Below are positions 7,409-15,727 of a stretch of 64,000 nucleotides of DNA, one piece after another. A program made the translations under genes and the position numbers. Under the pieces are notes generated by a model, which did not search any database, was not told the origin of the DNA, and saw only the letters and a list, made by a program, of their open reading frames with translations. Every line of letters starts with the position of its first letter. Position 1 is the stretch's first letter. Origin of the DNA: Planctomonas sp. JC2975. Its GTDB lineage: Bacteria > Actinomycetota > Actinomycetes > Actinomycetales > Microbacteriaceae. The stretch spans positions 310,001 through 374,000 of the forward strand of contig NZ_JABEKS010000003.1 in the NCBI RefSeq assembly GCF_012985205.1, written 5' to 3'.

Positions 7409-7858
7409 TCAGTCGGTGCTCTCGAATTCGGCGAGCAGGGCTGCGATCCGCCGTTCCCGCGTCGGTGCCGTTTTCGCCTGTTCGATGACCCGGATCCGCT
7501 GCTTTCGCTGACTCGGAGTGAGGCGGTCGAAGCCCTCCCGTGCGCCGCTCTCCGTCTCCAATGCCGCCGCGACGTCGTCGGGCACCGTCACCGTGGTCGG
7601 ATCCGAATCCACCTCGATGGCGACCGTCACCTCCTCGCCGGTGGCGACCCCCGCCGCTGCCCGATTCGCGTTGCTGAGACCGATGAGGTTGCGGCCGCGC
7701 ATGATCGCGATGCGGGTGCTCCAGGTGTGATCGCCGAGGGTGACCCGGATCCGTGGACGCTTTCCCGCACCGAGTGCCTCCACGACGGATGCCGGTACCT
7801 CTAGCCCGTGCATCGGCTCCGGCGGCTCCACGATCGACTGGAACTCCACGCTCGTCAT
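7409..7858 (-). CDS. YdeI/DUF1905-type protein
   Basis: A 149-residue protein with two recognisable parts: an N-terminal DUF1905-like beta-barrel (about 8-85, with IRVTLGDHTWSTRIAIMRGR) and a C-terminal segment (FDRLTPSQRKQRIRVIEQAK then TRERRIAALL) typical of YdeI/OmpD-associated proteins. Members are often annotated as bacteriocin-protection proteins, but the biochemical role is unproven. ATG at 7858 is used; the RBS (GTGAGGGG) is close to it. It lies 53 bp after the start-distal end of the alpha/beta hydrolase and could be co-transcribed with it. Confidence 0.75.
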   Translation of the reverse strand: MTSVEFQSIVEPPEPMHGLEVPASVVEALGAGKRPRIRVTLGDHTWSTRIAIMRGRNLIGLSNANRAAAGVATGEEVTVAIEVDSDPTTVTVPDDVAAALETESGAREGFDRLTPSQRKQRIRVIEQAKTAPTRERRIAALLAEFESTD

Positions 7859-7911
7859 CCCCTCACGATTCCCTGCCCGGGTGCCTCGCACACATCAGCG
7901 CCTGGTCCGCG

Positions 7912-8766
7912 TCACCGTGCCGTGGTGTCCAGTAGCCAGTCGAGCGCGACCGGCAGACCCTTGAGTGCCGACACGTGGCCGTCGTTCGGACGCAGCCAGA
8001 GCTGCGCCGCGGGAAGGTGCGCCGCAAGCCACTCTCCGTGCGGACGCGGGATCACGCGGTCGCGACCGCCCTGCACGACCAGCGCGGGGCATCCGACCTC
8101 TGAGAGCTCGAAGCCCCACGGGGTGGTGAAGGCGACGTCGTCGTCGATCTCTCCCCACGACGTTCCTCCGTCCGCGGTCGCCAGTTGCGACGCGAGGTTG
8201 GCGTCCGCGCCGAGCGATGCCCAGTCGCCCTCCAGCACAGCCCAATCGACGTCGACGAAGACCGACTCGTCGAACTCGGCGGTCTCGCCGTGACGACGCC
8301 GGGCGTCTCGCCCGCCGGAGAGCGCCGATGCGAGTCCACCCGGCGCGGCCATGCCCTCGAACCAGGGGTAGTCGTCGACATAGGGCGCGACGCCGGCGAA
8401 CGTGACGGCGCCGACCACGCGATCCGGATCGAGCGCTGCGCAGGCGAGCGCGTGAGGACCGCCGCCCGACCCGCCTACCGTCGCGTACTTCTCCAGTCCG
8501 AGCACGGTGGCGGTCTGCACGACGTCGGATGCGGCATCCGCCACAGTCCTGCCCGGCCAGACCGTGGTGCCCGGATAGCCGGCGCGGGCGCACGAGACCA
8601 CACGGATGCCCCTGGCGGCCGCCGCCTCCGCGATCGGCGGCAGGATGCTGCCGGTCTGCGGCGTTCCGTGGTGCCATAGGATCGTGAGCCGGCCGGCATC
8701 CGGGCCAGTGTCGAACACCCGGACGTTCCTGCCGCTCGGCAGTTCGATGTCACGCTCGATGGACAT
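7912..8766 (-). CDS. Alpha/beta-fold hydrolase
   Basis: A 284-residue single-domain hydrolase without a signal peptide. The nucleophile elbow is G-G-S-G-G (Ser100). The acid is Asp in VVQGGRDRVIP and the His is in NDGHVSALKG near the C-terminus, giving a complete catalytic triad. The oxyanion region is WHHGTPQTGS. The ATG at 8766 has GAGGGGG 5 nt upstream and is preferred to an ATG at 8787. Substrate is unknown; relatives include esterases and epoxide or haloalkane hydrolases. Confidence 0.87.
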   Translation of the reverse strand: MSIERDIELPSGRNVRVFDTGPDAGRLTILWHHGTPQTGSILPPIAEAAAARGIRVVSCARAGYPGTTVWPGRTVADAASDVVQTATVLGLEKYATVGGSGGGPHALACAALDPDRVVGAVTFAGVAPYVDDYPWFEGMAAPGGLASALSGGRDARRRHGETAEFDESVFVDVDWAVLEGDWASLGADANLASQLATADGGTSWGEIDDDVAFTTPWGFELSEVGCPALVVQGGRDRVIPRPHGEWLAAHLPAAQLWLRPNDGHVSALKGLPVALDWLLDTTAR

Positions 8767-8949
8767 GCATTCCCCCTCGATGTCCACGTTATCGGCGGTC
8801 TGCTGTCAGCGCAGCGCCGGTAGCGTTAAGGGTCGGATCCATCGGCGCCCGAGCGCCGATGCCGGAGCGATCGGGATCGGATCGGGTCCGTGTCGGTGGG
8901 ATCCAGTGCAATTCGTGTCGAGTGGTCCTGTCGGACGGAGGGAGCAGCC

Positions 8950-9546
8950 GTGGCGTGGTTCGATCGCTGGCGCAAGCGGCGCATCCTGAAGCCGTATGAC
9001 GACGCTGCGATCGTCGTGCAGGAGCCAGCGACGGTCGAGCAGTCCGTGCTCGAAGGCGTGATGATCGCGGAGTACGCGGTGCGCCTGCGCCTGAAGAACG
9101 CCATCGCCGTGGATGCCGTGGTGTCTCCGCGGGCGTATGACGAACAGGCGTATCTGCCGCTGGCGTCCGAAGCGTTCGAGGAACTCGCCGACGAATCGCA
9201 GGCGGTATCGGACCGGCTCACGGAGGAGCTGGCTCACTCGATCGGGCGCCCTGGCAGGGCGGAGCACGTGCACGACTACCGTCGCGGCGACGAGAACAAC
9301 GTGCGGCACCGTCTCATGGTGGCCACCGACGCGGCGAGCGCCTACCGGGAGAAGGCGCAACAGGAGGATGCCCTGCTCGAGCTCATCGAGCAGGCGCGCC
9401 GGGATGCCTGGCATGAGGTCAGCAGCTCACTCGTCGACCACGCCCTGCAGTACACCCCTAATGCCACGCCGCAGCTCGACCCGATCGACCGTGACATCGA
9501 GATCGCCAGCCTCCGCGCGGAGCTGGAGGCGATGACGGAAGGGTGA
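8950..9546 (+). CDS. Conserved actinobacterial protein of unknown function
   Basis: A 198-residue, highly charged, mostly helical protein starting at a GTG with a GGAGGGAG RBS. N-terminal WFDRWRKRRILKPYDDAAI is followed by a long helical body with H-V-H-D-Y-R-R-G-D-E-N-N (about residues 97-108). There are no membrane segments or signal peptide. From memory, similar proteins with an HDYRHGD-type segment exist in related actinobacteria and are sometimes labelled asparagine synthase, but nothing in this sequence supports that activity. A perfect 8-bp inverted repeat (8841-8860, ATCGGCGC/GCGCCGAT) lies in its upstream region. Confidence 0.7.
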   Translation: MAWFDRWRKRRILKPYDDAAIVVQEPATVEQSVLEGVMIAEYAVRLRLKNAIAVDAVVSPRAYDEQAYLPLASEAFEELADESQAVSDRLTEELAHSIGRPGRAEHVHDYRRGDENNVRHRLMVATDAASAYREKAQQEDALLELIEQARRDAWHEVSSSLVDHALQYTPNATPQLDPIDRDIEIASLRAELEAMTEG

Positions 9547-9603
9547 GCTCGAAGCCGCGGGGCGAGCAGTCGCGGACAAGCTCGCCGGACCATCGCGCGG
9601 GAG

Positions 9604-10263
9604 CTAGGGACGGTGCTGCGGACGCAGGCCGTCCATCAGGAGGTCGAGCAGACGGCCGACGCGGTCCGCGTCCTTGGCGTCGCCCGTTGCGACGAAAACA
9701 CCGACGAGCATGTCCGTGGCGTCCGACGCGTCGACGTCGGGGCGGATCGTGCCGTCCACCGCTCCCGCAGCGAGCATCCGGCCGACGGTCGCGCTGATGC
9801 GTTCCCTCGTCTCGCTCATCCGCAGCGCCCCGGAGGACCAGGCCGCCCGCAGCGCGGTGGTCATGCCCTGCTTCGTGGCGACGAACCGGGTGTAGCGATC
9901 CATCCAGAGCCGGAGCGCCTCGAACGCCGTTCGGCCAGTGAGGAGGTCGTCCGCGCTGGCGACGACGGCGTCGAGCTCGCTCCGGTAGAGCGCCTCGACC
10001 AGCGACTCACGAGTCGGAAAGTTGCGGTACAGCGTGCCTATGCCGACGCCTGCGGATCGGGCGATTGCCTCCAGCGAAACGGCCGTGTCGTCGTGCGCCG
10101 CGTCGAAGGCGTCGCGCGCGGAGGCCAAGAGCAGGGCGCGATTGCGCACGGCGTCGGCTCGCAGCTTCACGGGCTTCTGCGGCGCGGCTGCCTCGGGCAC
10201 GTGCGTCGCAATAGCGTCGCCCGCGTCCGTCATGGGGCGCGTCCCACGGTCGATGCTAGACAT
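9604..10263 (-). CDS. TetR-family transcriptional repressor
   Basis: A 219-residue regulator. The DNA-binding domain is at about residues 35-85 (VSLEAIARSAGVGIGTLYRNFPTRESLVEALY), and the ligand-binding domain has aromatic-poor helices (SGALRMSETRERI). ATG at 10263 is used because GGAGGG lies 8 nt before it; an internal ATG at 10233 lacks an RBS. Divergent from the aldo-keto reductase gene, which starts 140 bp away, so it probably represses that gene and itself. The shared spacer contains GGAGACTCC, the only small palindrome-like operator candidate seen. Confidence 0.88.
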   Translation of the reverse strand: MSSIDRGTRPMTDAGDAIATHVPEAAAPQKPVKLRADAVRNRALLLASARDAFDAAHDDTAVSLEAIARSAGVGIGTLYRNFPTRESLVEALYRSELDAVVASADDLLTGRTAFEALRLWMDRYTRFVATKQGMTTALRAAWSSGALRMSETRERISATVGRMLAAGAVDGTIRPDVDASDATDMLVGVFVATGDAKDADRVGRLLDLLMDGLRPQHRP

Positions 10264-10403
10264 CCGGAGGGCCCTCCGCTACGCTGATTCTGTAATCGGA
10301 GACTCCTCCGCTTCGTCCCCATCCTATGGCACTGCCCTTCGCGCGGCCATCCGCGCGTCGCCGTCGACCAGCCGATACTTCGTTCACCGCCTTCGGAGGC
10401 ATC

Positions 10404-11414
10404 ATGTCCGTCGCTTCTTCCTCGTCCGTTCCTTCGTCCTCGGCATCCGACTCGGCCGCACGCGCTTCTGCCGCCCCGTCCGCGCAGGCCGTACCGGGCG
10501 GCGCGTATCCGCTCGCAGGCAGAAGCGTGGCGCGCGTGGGATACGGCGCCATGCAGCTGGAGCGGCACTCCGCGCGGCCCGAGGCTGCGGCATCCGTCCT
10601 GAGCCACGCGCTCGACCTGGGCGTGAATCACCTCGACACGGCTGACTTCTACGGAGCTTCGTTCGTGAACGACGTCATCCGCCGTGTCGTCGGGAGCCTG
10701 GATGCCGTCGCCCGCGATCGCGTGATTGTCGCCACGAAAGTGGGCGCGGAGACCAACCCGCAGGGGCCGATCCCGCTTCGTCCGGCACAGCGACCGGACC
10801 AGCTGCGCGCGAACGTCGAGGACAACCTGCGCACGCTGGGCTCCGATCACCTGGACCTCGTGTATCTGCGCCGGCTCGAGGTGCGTCCGGGTATCCAGCC
10901 GGAGGGCGATCAGGATGTGCCGCTCGACGACCAGCTGGAGACCATGATCGCGTTGCGCGACGAGGGCCTCATCCGCTCCATCGGCATCAGCGCCGTCACG
11001 ATCGACACCCTCCGCCGCGCGATTCCCGCCGGGATTTCGGCCGTGCAGAACGCGCACAGCGTGGTCGACCGCACATTCGAGGACATGATGCGGCTGACGG
11101 CGGAGCACGGCATCGCCTGGGTTCCGTTCTTCCCGCTCGGCAGCGGCTTTCCCGGGCACGCGAAGGTAGTCGAGCAGCCGGCGGCGCAGGCGGCGGCGCG
11201 GAGGCTCGGCGCGACTCCGTCGCAGGTCGGTCTCGCCTGGCTGCTGCAGCGCACGCCGAACACGCTGATCATCCCAGGCACGTCGGATGCAGCCCATCTC
11301 GACGAGAATGTCGCGGCCGGAGACCTCGTGCTCGATGCCGAAGCTGTGGCGGAACTCGACGCGCTTCAGGTGGTCGGCGGCGGAGAGATCCGATGGGAAA
11401 CCGCCGAGGCGTAG
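10404..11414 (+). CDS. Aldo/keto reductase
   Basis: A 336-residue NADPH-dependent oxidoreductase with a (beta/alpha)8 barrel. Catalytic Asp and Tyr are in LDTADFYG, Lys in VATKVG, and the cofactor-binding C-terminal part is around TLIIPGTSDAAHLDENV. The usual catalytic His (after DLVYL) is replaced by Arg (LDLVYLRRLE), a variation seen in some AKR branches that may change substrate or pH preference. A low-complexity Ser/Ala-rich leader of about 30 residues precedes the barrel. ATG at 10404 has GGAGG 4 nt upstream. Divergent TetR regulator next door. Confidence 0.88.
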   Translation: MSVASSSSVPSSSASDSAARASAAPSAQAVPGGAYPLAGRSVARVGYGAMQLERHSARPEAAASVLSHALDLGVNHLDTADFYGASFVNDVIRRVVGSLDAVARDRVIVATKVGAETNPQGPIPLRPAQRPDQLRANVEDNLRTLGSDHLDLVYLRRLEVRPGIQPEGDQDVPLDDQLETMIALRDEGLIRSIGISAVTIDTLRRAIPAGISAVQNAHSVVDRTFEDMMRLTAEHGIAWVPFFPLGSGFPGHAKVVEQPAAQAAARRLGATPSQVGLAWLLQRTPNTLIIPGTSDAAHLDENVAAGDLVLDAEAVAELDALQVVGGGEIRWETAEA

Positions 11415-11652
11415 AACCGTGAGTCTCCCTGGCCTCGCGCTGGCTTGTGGAGCCCCTCGCATTGGGGTATCCAAGACGCTCCGAAATCGTCCAGAAGGGT
11501 CGTCGGCCGTCAGTAGGCTCGCCAACGCGAGGTCTCCTGAGAGCCCTCTCATATCTCAACCCTCGTGACGACGGACACCTCCGTGCCAGCTTCCCGAGCT
11601 GCCGGCCGGGCGCATCATCTGTCGGCGCGCGTGCAAGGAGTCCAGGGCAACG

Positions 11653-13347
11653 ATGTTTCTGACCACGACAGCAGCGAACGGCGGAGTGTTTGCCGACGGG
11701 TGGATCAACCCAGTATCCGTCCCGGTCTTCCTAGTCCTCGTCGGCGGCTTTATCGCAGGTTTGGTGTATCTGGTCAGGTACTGGCGGGCCTTCGAGTTTC
11801 GTGCCAACGCGCTCGCATCCCTCATTCAGATGCCGGAAACGGCCAACCTTGCCCAGTACCGGCCTCTGATGCTGCAACGAGCAGAAGCGCTCGATCCAAA
11901 GGTGCTCGGTCCGCTCTGGAAGGAGTTCGACGAGACTCTCGTCGCGACGCGCGACGGCAACCAATTGTTCAATACCGTCGATGCCGAGTATTTCTTCAAT
12001 CGCGAGACGCTCGCGGTGGAGTTTGCACGGAACCGGCTCCTCGCCGCTCTCCCCGGCATGCTGGCTACTGGCGGAGTGCTCGGAACCTTCCTCACCCTGT
12101 CGATCGGCCTCAGCGGTCTCGATATCAGCGGAGCAACGAGCGACAGCGACGCGCTGGGCGACGGCGTGCAGAATCTGATCGGCGCCGCCGGCTTCGCGTT
12201 CGCCAAGTCGGTCGTCGGCGTTGGTCTGAGTCTTCTCTTCACCATTGTCGACCGAGTCTTCGAGCGACGCGTCGCGACGAGGGTGGCTCCGATCCAAGCC
12301 CAGATCGACCACCTCTACCGCCGTACGACCCCTGAGCGCTCCTTGGTCGAGGTCGCGGACTACACCCGTGAGTCGAAGGAGGCGCTGCAGGAACTCCACG
12401 AGAAGATCGGTGATCGACTGCAGGAAGCGATCCAGGGGATCTCCACGGACCTACAAGGCGCGCTTACCTCCGCGATCACGACGGCGATGCAGCCCTCCAT
12501 GGAAAAACTCGTCGACACCACGTCGGGCCAGTCCGCGGCGGTCTTCGAGGGACTCGTGGAACGGTTCGCCTCGGCGTTCACCGACATCGGCGAGCGCCAG
12601 AGCGCCATGCTCGATTCTTCTTCGACCCGACTGACCGCTGCGATCGATCGGGTGGGCGTCGAGTTCGGCGACCTCGTCGAACAGTCACGCCGACACGCAG
12701 ATGACGTACACCAACGGCAAGCAGAGCTGCTCGAGGGCCTCGGCACCACGGTGACCGGGCTCACCACATCGAGCGCAGACCTCGCGGAAGCGGCGCGAGA
12801 GATCAGCGTGCTCAGCGAGAAGATCGCCGCCGCGGGAGGCCAGCTCGGAACAGGGCTCACGCAGACTGCGGCGACTCTCATGTCTCTCTACGAGAAGTCG
12901 GTGCGCCAGGCCCAGATCGTTTCCGACCTTCAAGAACGTGCCACGGCGACGGAGGCCAACCTCGACGAAGCCGCATCGCGAGTCTCCGACGCGACGTCGG
13001 CGCTCGGCGCGGCCCTGGACGGGTTCTCGTCGACCCAACAGAACTTCCAGGCATCTCTCCGAGGGGAGGCCGAAGACCTCGCGTCGACTCTCCGCACGTA
13101 TGTGGAAGAGCTCGAGTCGAAGGTGGGCACATGGCTCACGGACTACTCCTCCGACATCGAGCACCAGATCAACGATCGAATGCAACTGTGGAACGCACAC
13201 AGTCAGGACTATGCGGCGCACATGCTCGCCACAAGCAAAGCGCTCGCGGGTGTGATCGACGAATTGCACCGAGAAGGCACCTCGCCCGTGGACGACCAGA
13301 CCATCGACCGATCCGTCATTGCCGATGAACTCGAGATCGTCTCGTGA
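11653..13347 (+). CDS. zorA: ZorA: MotA/TolQ-like motor subunit of a type I Zorya anti-phage system
   Basis: A 564-residue inner-membrane protein. Zorya ZorA forms a five-subunit ring around two ZorB proteins, a proton-driven stator-like motor thought to sense phage entry and trigger the effectors. Visible parts: TM1 at about 22-41, TM2 at about 132-155 (PGMLATGGVLGTFLTLSIGL) and TM3 at about 174-199 (AGFAFAKSVVGVGLSLLFTI), the MotA/ExbB core. A largely helical tail from about 205 to 564 follows, matching the long cytoplasmic tail described for ZorA. The tail is somewhat shorter than in the best-studied proteins (about 700 residues). It is first of four genes; ATG at 11653 has AAGGAG 12 nt upstream. 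The stop overlaps the zorB start (GTGA). Confidence 0.88.
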   Translation: MFLTTTAANGGVFADGWINPVSVPVFLVLVGGFIAGLVYLVRYWRAFEFRANALASLIQMPETANLAQYRPLMLQRAEALDPKVLGPLWKEFDETLVATRDGNQLFNTVDAEYFFNRETLAVEFARNRLLAALPGMLATGGVLGTFLTLSIGLSGLDISGATSDSDALGDGVQNLIGAAGFAFAKSVVGVGLSLLFTIVDRVFERRVATRVAPIQAQIDHLYRRTTPERSLVEVADYTRESKEALQELHEKIGDRLQEAIQGISTDLQGALTSAITTAMQPSMEKLVDTTSGQSAAVFEGLVERFASAFTDIGERQSAMLDSSSTRLTAAIDRVGVEFGDLVEQSRRHADDVHQRQAELLEGLGTTVTGLTTSSADLAEAAREISVLSEKIAAAGGQLGTGLTQTAATLMSLYEKSVRQAQIVSDLQERATATEANLDEAASRVSDATSALGAALDGFSSTQQNFQASLRGEAEDLASTLRTYVEELESKVGTWLTDYSSDIEHQINDRMQLWNAHSQDYAAHMLATSKALAGVIDELHREGTSPVDDQTIDRSVIADELEIVS

Positions 13348-14156
13348 GTCTCGTCCGCTCACGTCGAGCGACAACGCGGCGTGAAGAAGGTGAATCGCAC
13401 TGGGTGTCGTTCACCGATGTGATGTCGGGCCTCCTCCTCGTCTTCATCCTGGCAACCGTCGCACTCATGTTGCAGGTCTCGCAGAAGCAGCAGGCGCTCG
13501 CGGACACGCAGCATACCCTCAACGCCAAAGTCACCGAAGCCAAGAAGCAGCAGGCCGCTTTCAGCACTCAGATCGACAAGGTCAATGAAGCGGAAGTCAT
13601 ACGCACCCAGATGCTGAAGGAGATCAGCGAAAGGCTCAACGCCGCCGGCATACAGGTGACGGTGAACTCGGACACCTCGGTGCTGAGCATCCCAACGGCC
13701 GCGCTGGGATTCGCATCAGGGTCGTACACGATCGAGCCGCAATACGCGGCGCGCGCTGCCGCGATCGGTCAGGTGCTGAGTGACGTCATCCGCAAAGACG
13801 ACCGCTTCAAATACCTCGACACCGTCTTCGTGGAAGGCCATACCGACAGCGAACCGTTCAACGGTCCGCTGAACATGGACAACTGGGGCCTCTCAACCTT
13901 CCGCGCCATCTCGCTATGGCAACTCTGGGGCCAGAGCATGCCCGGAGACTCACGGCTCGACGCGTTGAAGAACGCCCAGGGAGGGCCACTGTTCTCGGTA
14001 TCCGGCTACGCGGACACTCGACCAGTGGACGACGCGCCGGCTGGCATTCCCGACTTCGCGGGCAACCGTCGCATCGACATCCGGATCACGATCATCCGCC
14101 CCTCGAGCAAGGAACTCGAGAAGATCAGCGACGACTTCTCCGACGGAACCAAGTGA
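13344..14156 (+). CDS. zorB: ZorB: MotB/OmpA-like stator subunit of Zorya
   Basis: A 270-residue protein with one transmembrane helix at about 26-45 preceded by Asp25 (SFTDVMSGLLLVFIL). This position corresponds to the proton-carrying Asp26 reported for E. coli ZorB. A helical linker leads to a C-terminal OmpA/MotB peptidoglycan-binding domain (VFVEGHTDSEPFNG, then SVSGYADTRPVDD and NRRIDIRITI). The OmpA domain anchors the motor to peptidoglycan. It starts at a GTG inside the zorA stop (4-bp overlap), so translation is coupled. The last codons overlap the zorC start. Confidence 0.9.
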   Translation: MSLVRSRRATTRREEGESHWVSFTDVMSGLLLVFILATVALMLQVSQKQQALADTQHTLNAKVTEAKKQQAAFSTQIDKVNEAEVIRTQMLKEISERLNAAGIQVTVNSDTSVLSIPTAALGFASGSYTIEPQYAARAAAIGQVLSDVIRKDDRFKYLDTVFVEGHTDSEPFNGPLNMDNWGLSTFRAISLWQLWGQSMPGDSRLDALKNAQGGPLFSVSGYADTRPVDDAPAGIPDFAGNRRIDIRITIIRPSSKELEKISDDFSDGTK

Positions 14157-15709
14157 TCTCGCTCCGACTTCCTCCGATCGGACTCCAGCTCGAGAGCTGG
14201 CCGGCGCACACCTACGAAGCCTGGGACGCGCTGCAGCACGAGGCCAGGCAGTTGCGTCAGTCCGCAGTCGCAGGGCCGCCCACTCCGATCGAGACGGAAG
14301 AGCTGCGGAGGCTGCTCCGGCACACCGAGATCGACACCGTGATCGGGCTGATGAGCTCTCGACGCTATGCGCGGGCGCTCGTCGGCCTCTGGTGCGAGAC
14401 GGACGGCGATTGCTGTGACTCGATATCACCGACACTGCTCACGGCGCTGCACAAAGCTCATCCGTTCCCGTCGCCCCTGTTGACGCAGTTGCTCGAAGCC
14501 GTGTACTTCGATCGTTTCGACGAACTCGACGAACTCGGACTCATCGAAGAAGACATTTCTGCGCACGAGCACGACTGCGTCGAACTCGCCGGGCCGTCCA
14601 TACGCGCCCGGCTCGCAGGAATCCTTGCGACCGCCTGGGGGAACAGCGGTTACCGAGACGAAACGACAATCGAAGTGCTGACAGCCGAGGATTCGCCGCG
14701 ACGCGTCGCGAGCGATATCCGGGCGCGAGACTTGGCGCCCGCAACAGCTCTCGCGACGTGGGACATCGACGCCTACGACGGCGGTCGATTCGTCCGACTC
14801 GTGCGCCAATATCTGTTCTTGGAACGACTCCGAGCGCTGAAAATCGGTGCAGACGACGACGTGTTGGTCGAGATCCGGCAGCCGGAGGTCCGGGATGCGC
14901 CACATGTCCGCGGACAAACGCTGGGACATGCGGCGCTCGCCATCCTGATCGATCGCGCGGACACATACCCGGGATCCGTCTGGCGCGACGTCGTGCTTGA
15001 CATTGCGAGCGATCCCCGCATGACCGCATCGGCATCCCACCAACGGTGGTGGTCAGTACTCGGTGACCATCGCCGCGACAAGGTGATCGGCTGGCTCGCC
15101 GCCGCCGAGCTGTCCGTCTTCCTCGAGGTACTCACCCACTTCGCGCAGCAGGACTCGGACGATACGATGCGTCGCTTGTTGCCGCCTCGCAAGCAGTTCC
15201 TCGAAGGTTTACTCCAACTCGGCGTTGTACGACGAAGCCGCCTCTTCCTCGGGGACGAGGTGCGGCTATACGTGTCACGACATACGCCGGCGACCCGAAC
15301 CTGGGATTGGGCGCGCCTCGATGATGACAAGCGTCGGGCCCTGCTCTACCTCGACTGCGGAGACTTCCACCTCATCGAGGGATCGCACAACACCAAGCTC
15401 TGGCTTTACCTCGCGCACCCAGGTGAGGCGATCACCGACCCACGCCGCCACTCCTTCATGTATCGGGCGCTCACCAGAGCCCTTGCGGACCGATTCCAGC
15501 TCGCATGGCAGTCCAAGGCTGCTGCAGGTGAAACGAGCACCGGATTCCGTGATGTCGTGCACAAGGGTCTGTGGCAGGGTTCAGCCCTCGAGTTCCTCGC
15601 CGATGCCGGCATCCGTGTCGATCCTCAGGCCGTTCTGAACGCTTCCGATTACCAAGATCTCCGCCAGAAGCGCGGGCTACCCGTCGTGCGTGCCCGGCGC
15701 GCGGCATGA
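14153..15709 (+). CDS. zorC: ZorC: cytoplasmic EH-signature component of type I Zorya
   Basis: A 518-residue soluble protein with no membrane segment. Its place between zorB and zorD and its length match ZorC, which carries the so-called EH-signature domain and is described as a DNA-binding partner of the ZorD effector. Segments such as WWSVLGDHRRDKVIGWL and the C-terminal FLADAGIRVDPQAVL are the best-defined. GTG at 14153 overlaps the zorB stop (GTGA); upstream in-frame sequence overlaps zorB fully and is rejected. The call rests mainly on order, size and the surrounding genes. Confidence 0.82.
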   Translation: MISLRLPPIGLQLESWPAHTYEAWDALQHEARQLRQSAVAGPPTPIETEELRRLLRHTEIDTVIGLMSSRRYARALVGLWCETDGDCCDSISPTLLTALHKAHPFPSPLLTQLLEAVYFDRFDELDELGLIEEDISAHEHDCVELAGPSIRARLAGILATAWGNSGYRDETTIEVLTAEDSPRRVASDIRARDLAPATALATWDIDAYDGGRFVRLVRQYLFLERLRALKIGADDDVLVEIRQPEVRDAPHVRGQTLGHAALAILIDRADTYPGSVWRDVVLDIASDPRMTASASHQRWWSVLGDHRRDKVIGWLAAAELSVFLEVLTHFAQQDSDDTMRRLLPPRKQFLEGLLQLGVVRRSRLFLGDEVRLYVSRHTPATRTWDWARLDDDKRRALLYLDCGDFHLIEGSHNTKLWLYLAHPGEAITDPRRHSFMYRALTRALADRFQLAWQSKAAAGETSTGFRDVVHKGLWQGSALEFLADAGIRVDPQAVLNASDYQDLRQKRGLPVVRARRAA

Positions 15710-15727
15710 ACGGTTGAGGTGATGACT

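Noticed and set aside
11415-11652. Promoter TTGTGG-N17-TATCCA for the Zorya operon (11445-11473)
   Set aside because: The -10 lacks its final T and the -35 is poor; it may be real but cannot be supported from sequence alone.
13916-14152. Upstream extension of zorC across zorB
   Set aside because: It would overlap all of the zorB C-terminus, and GTG 14153 gives the normal coupled arrangement.
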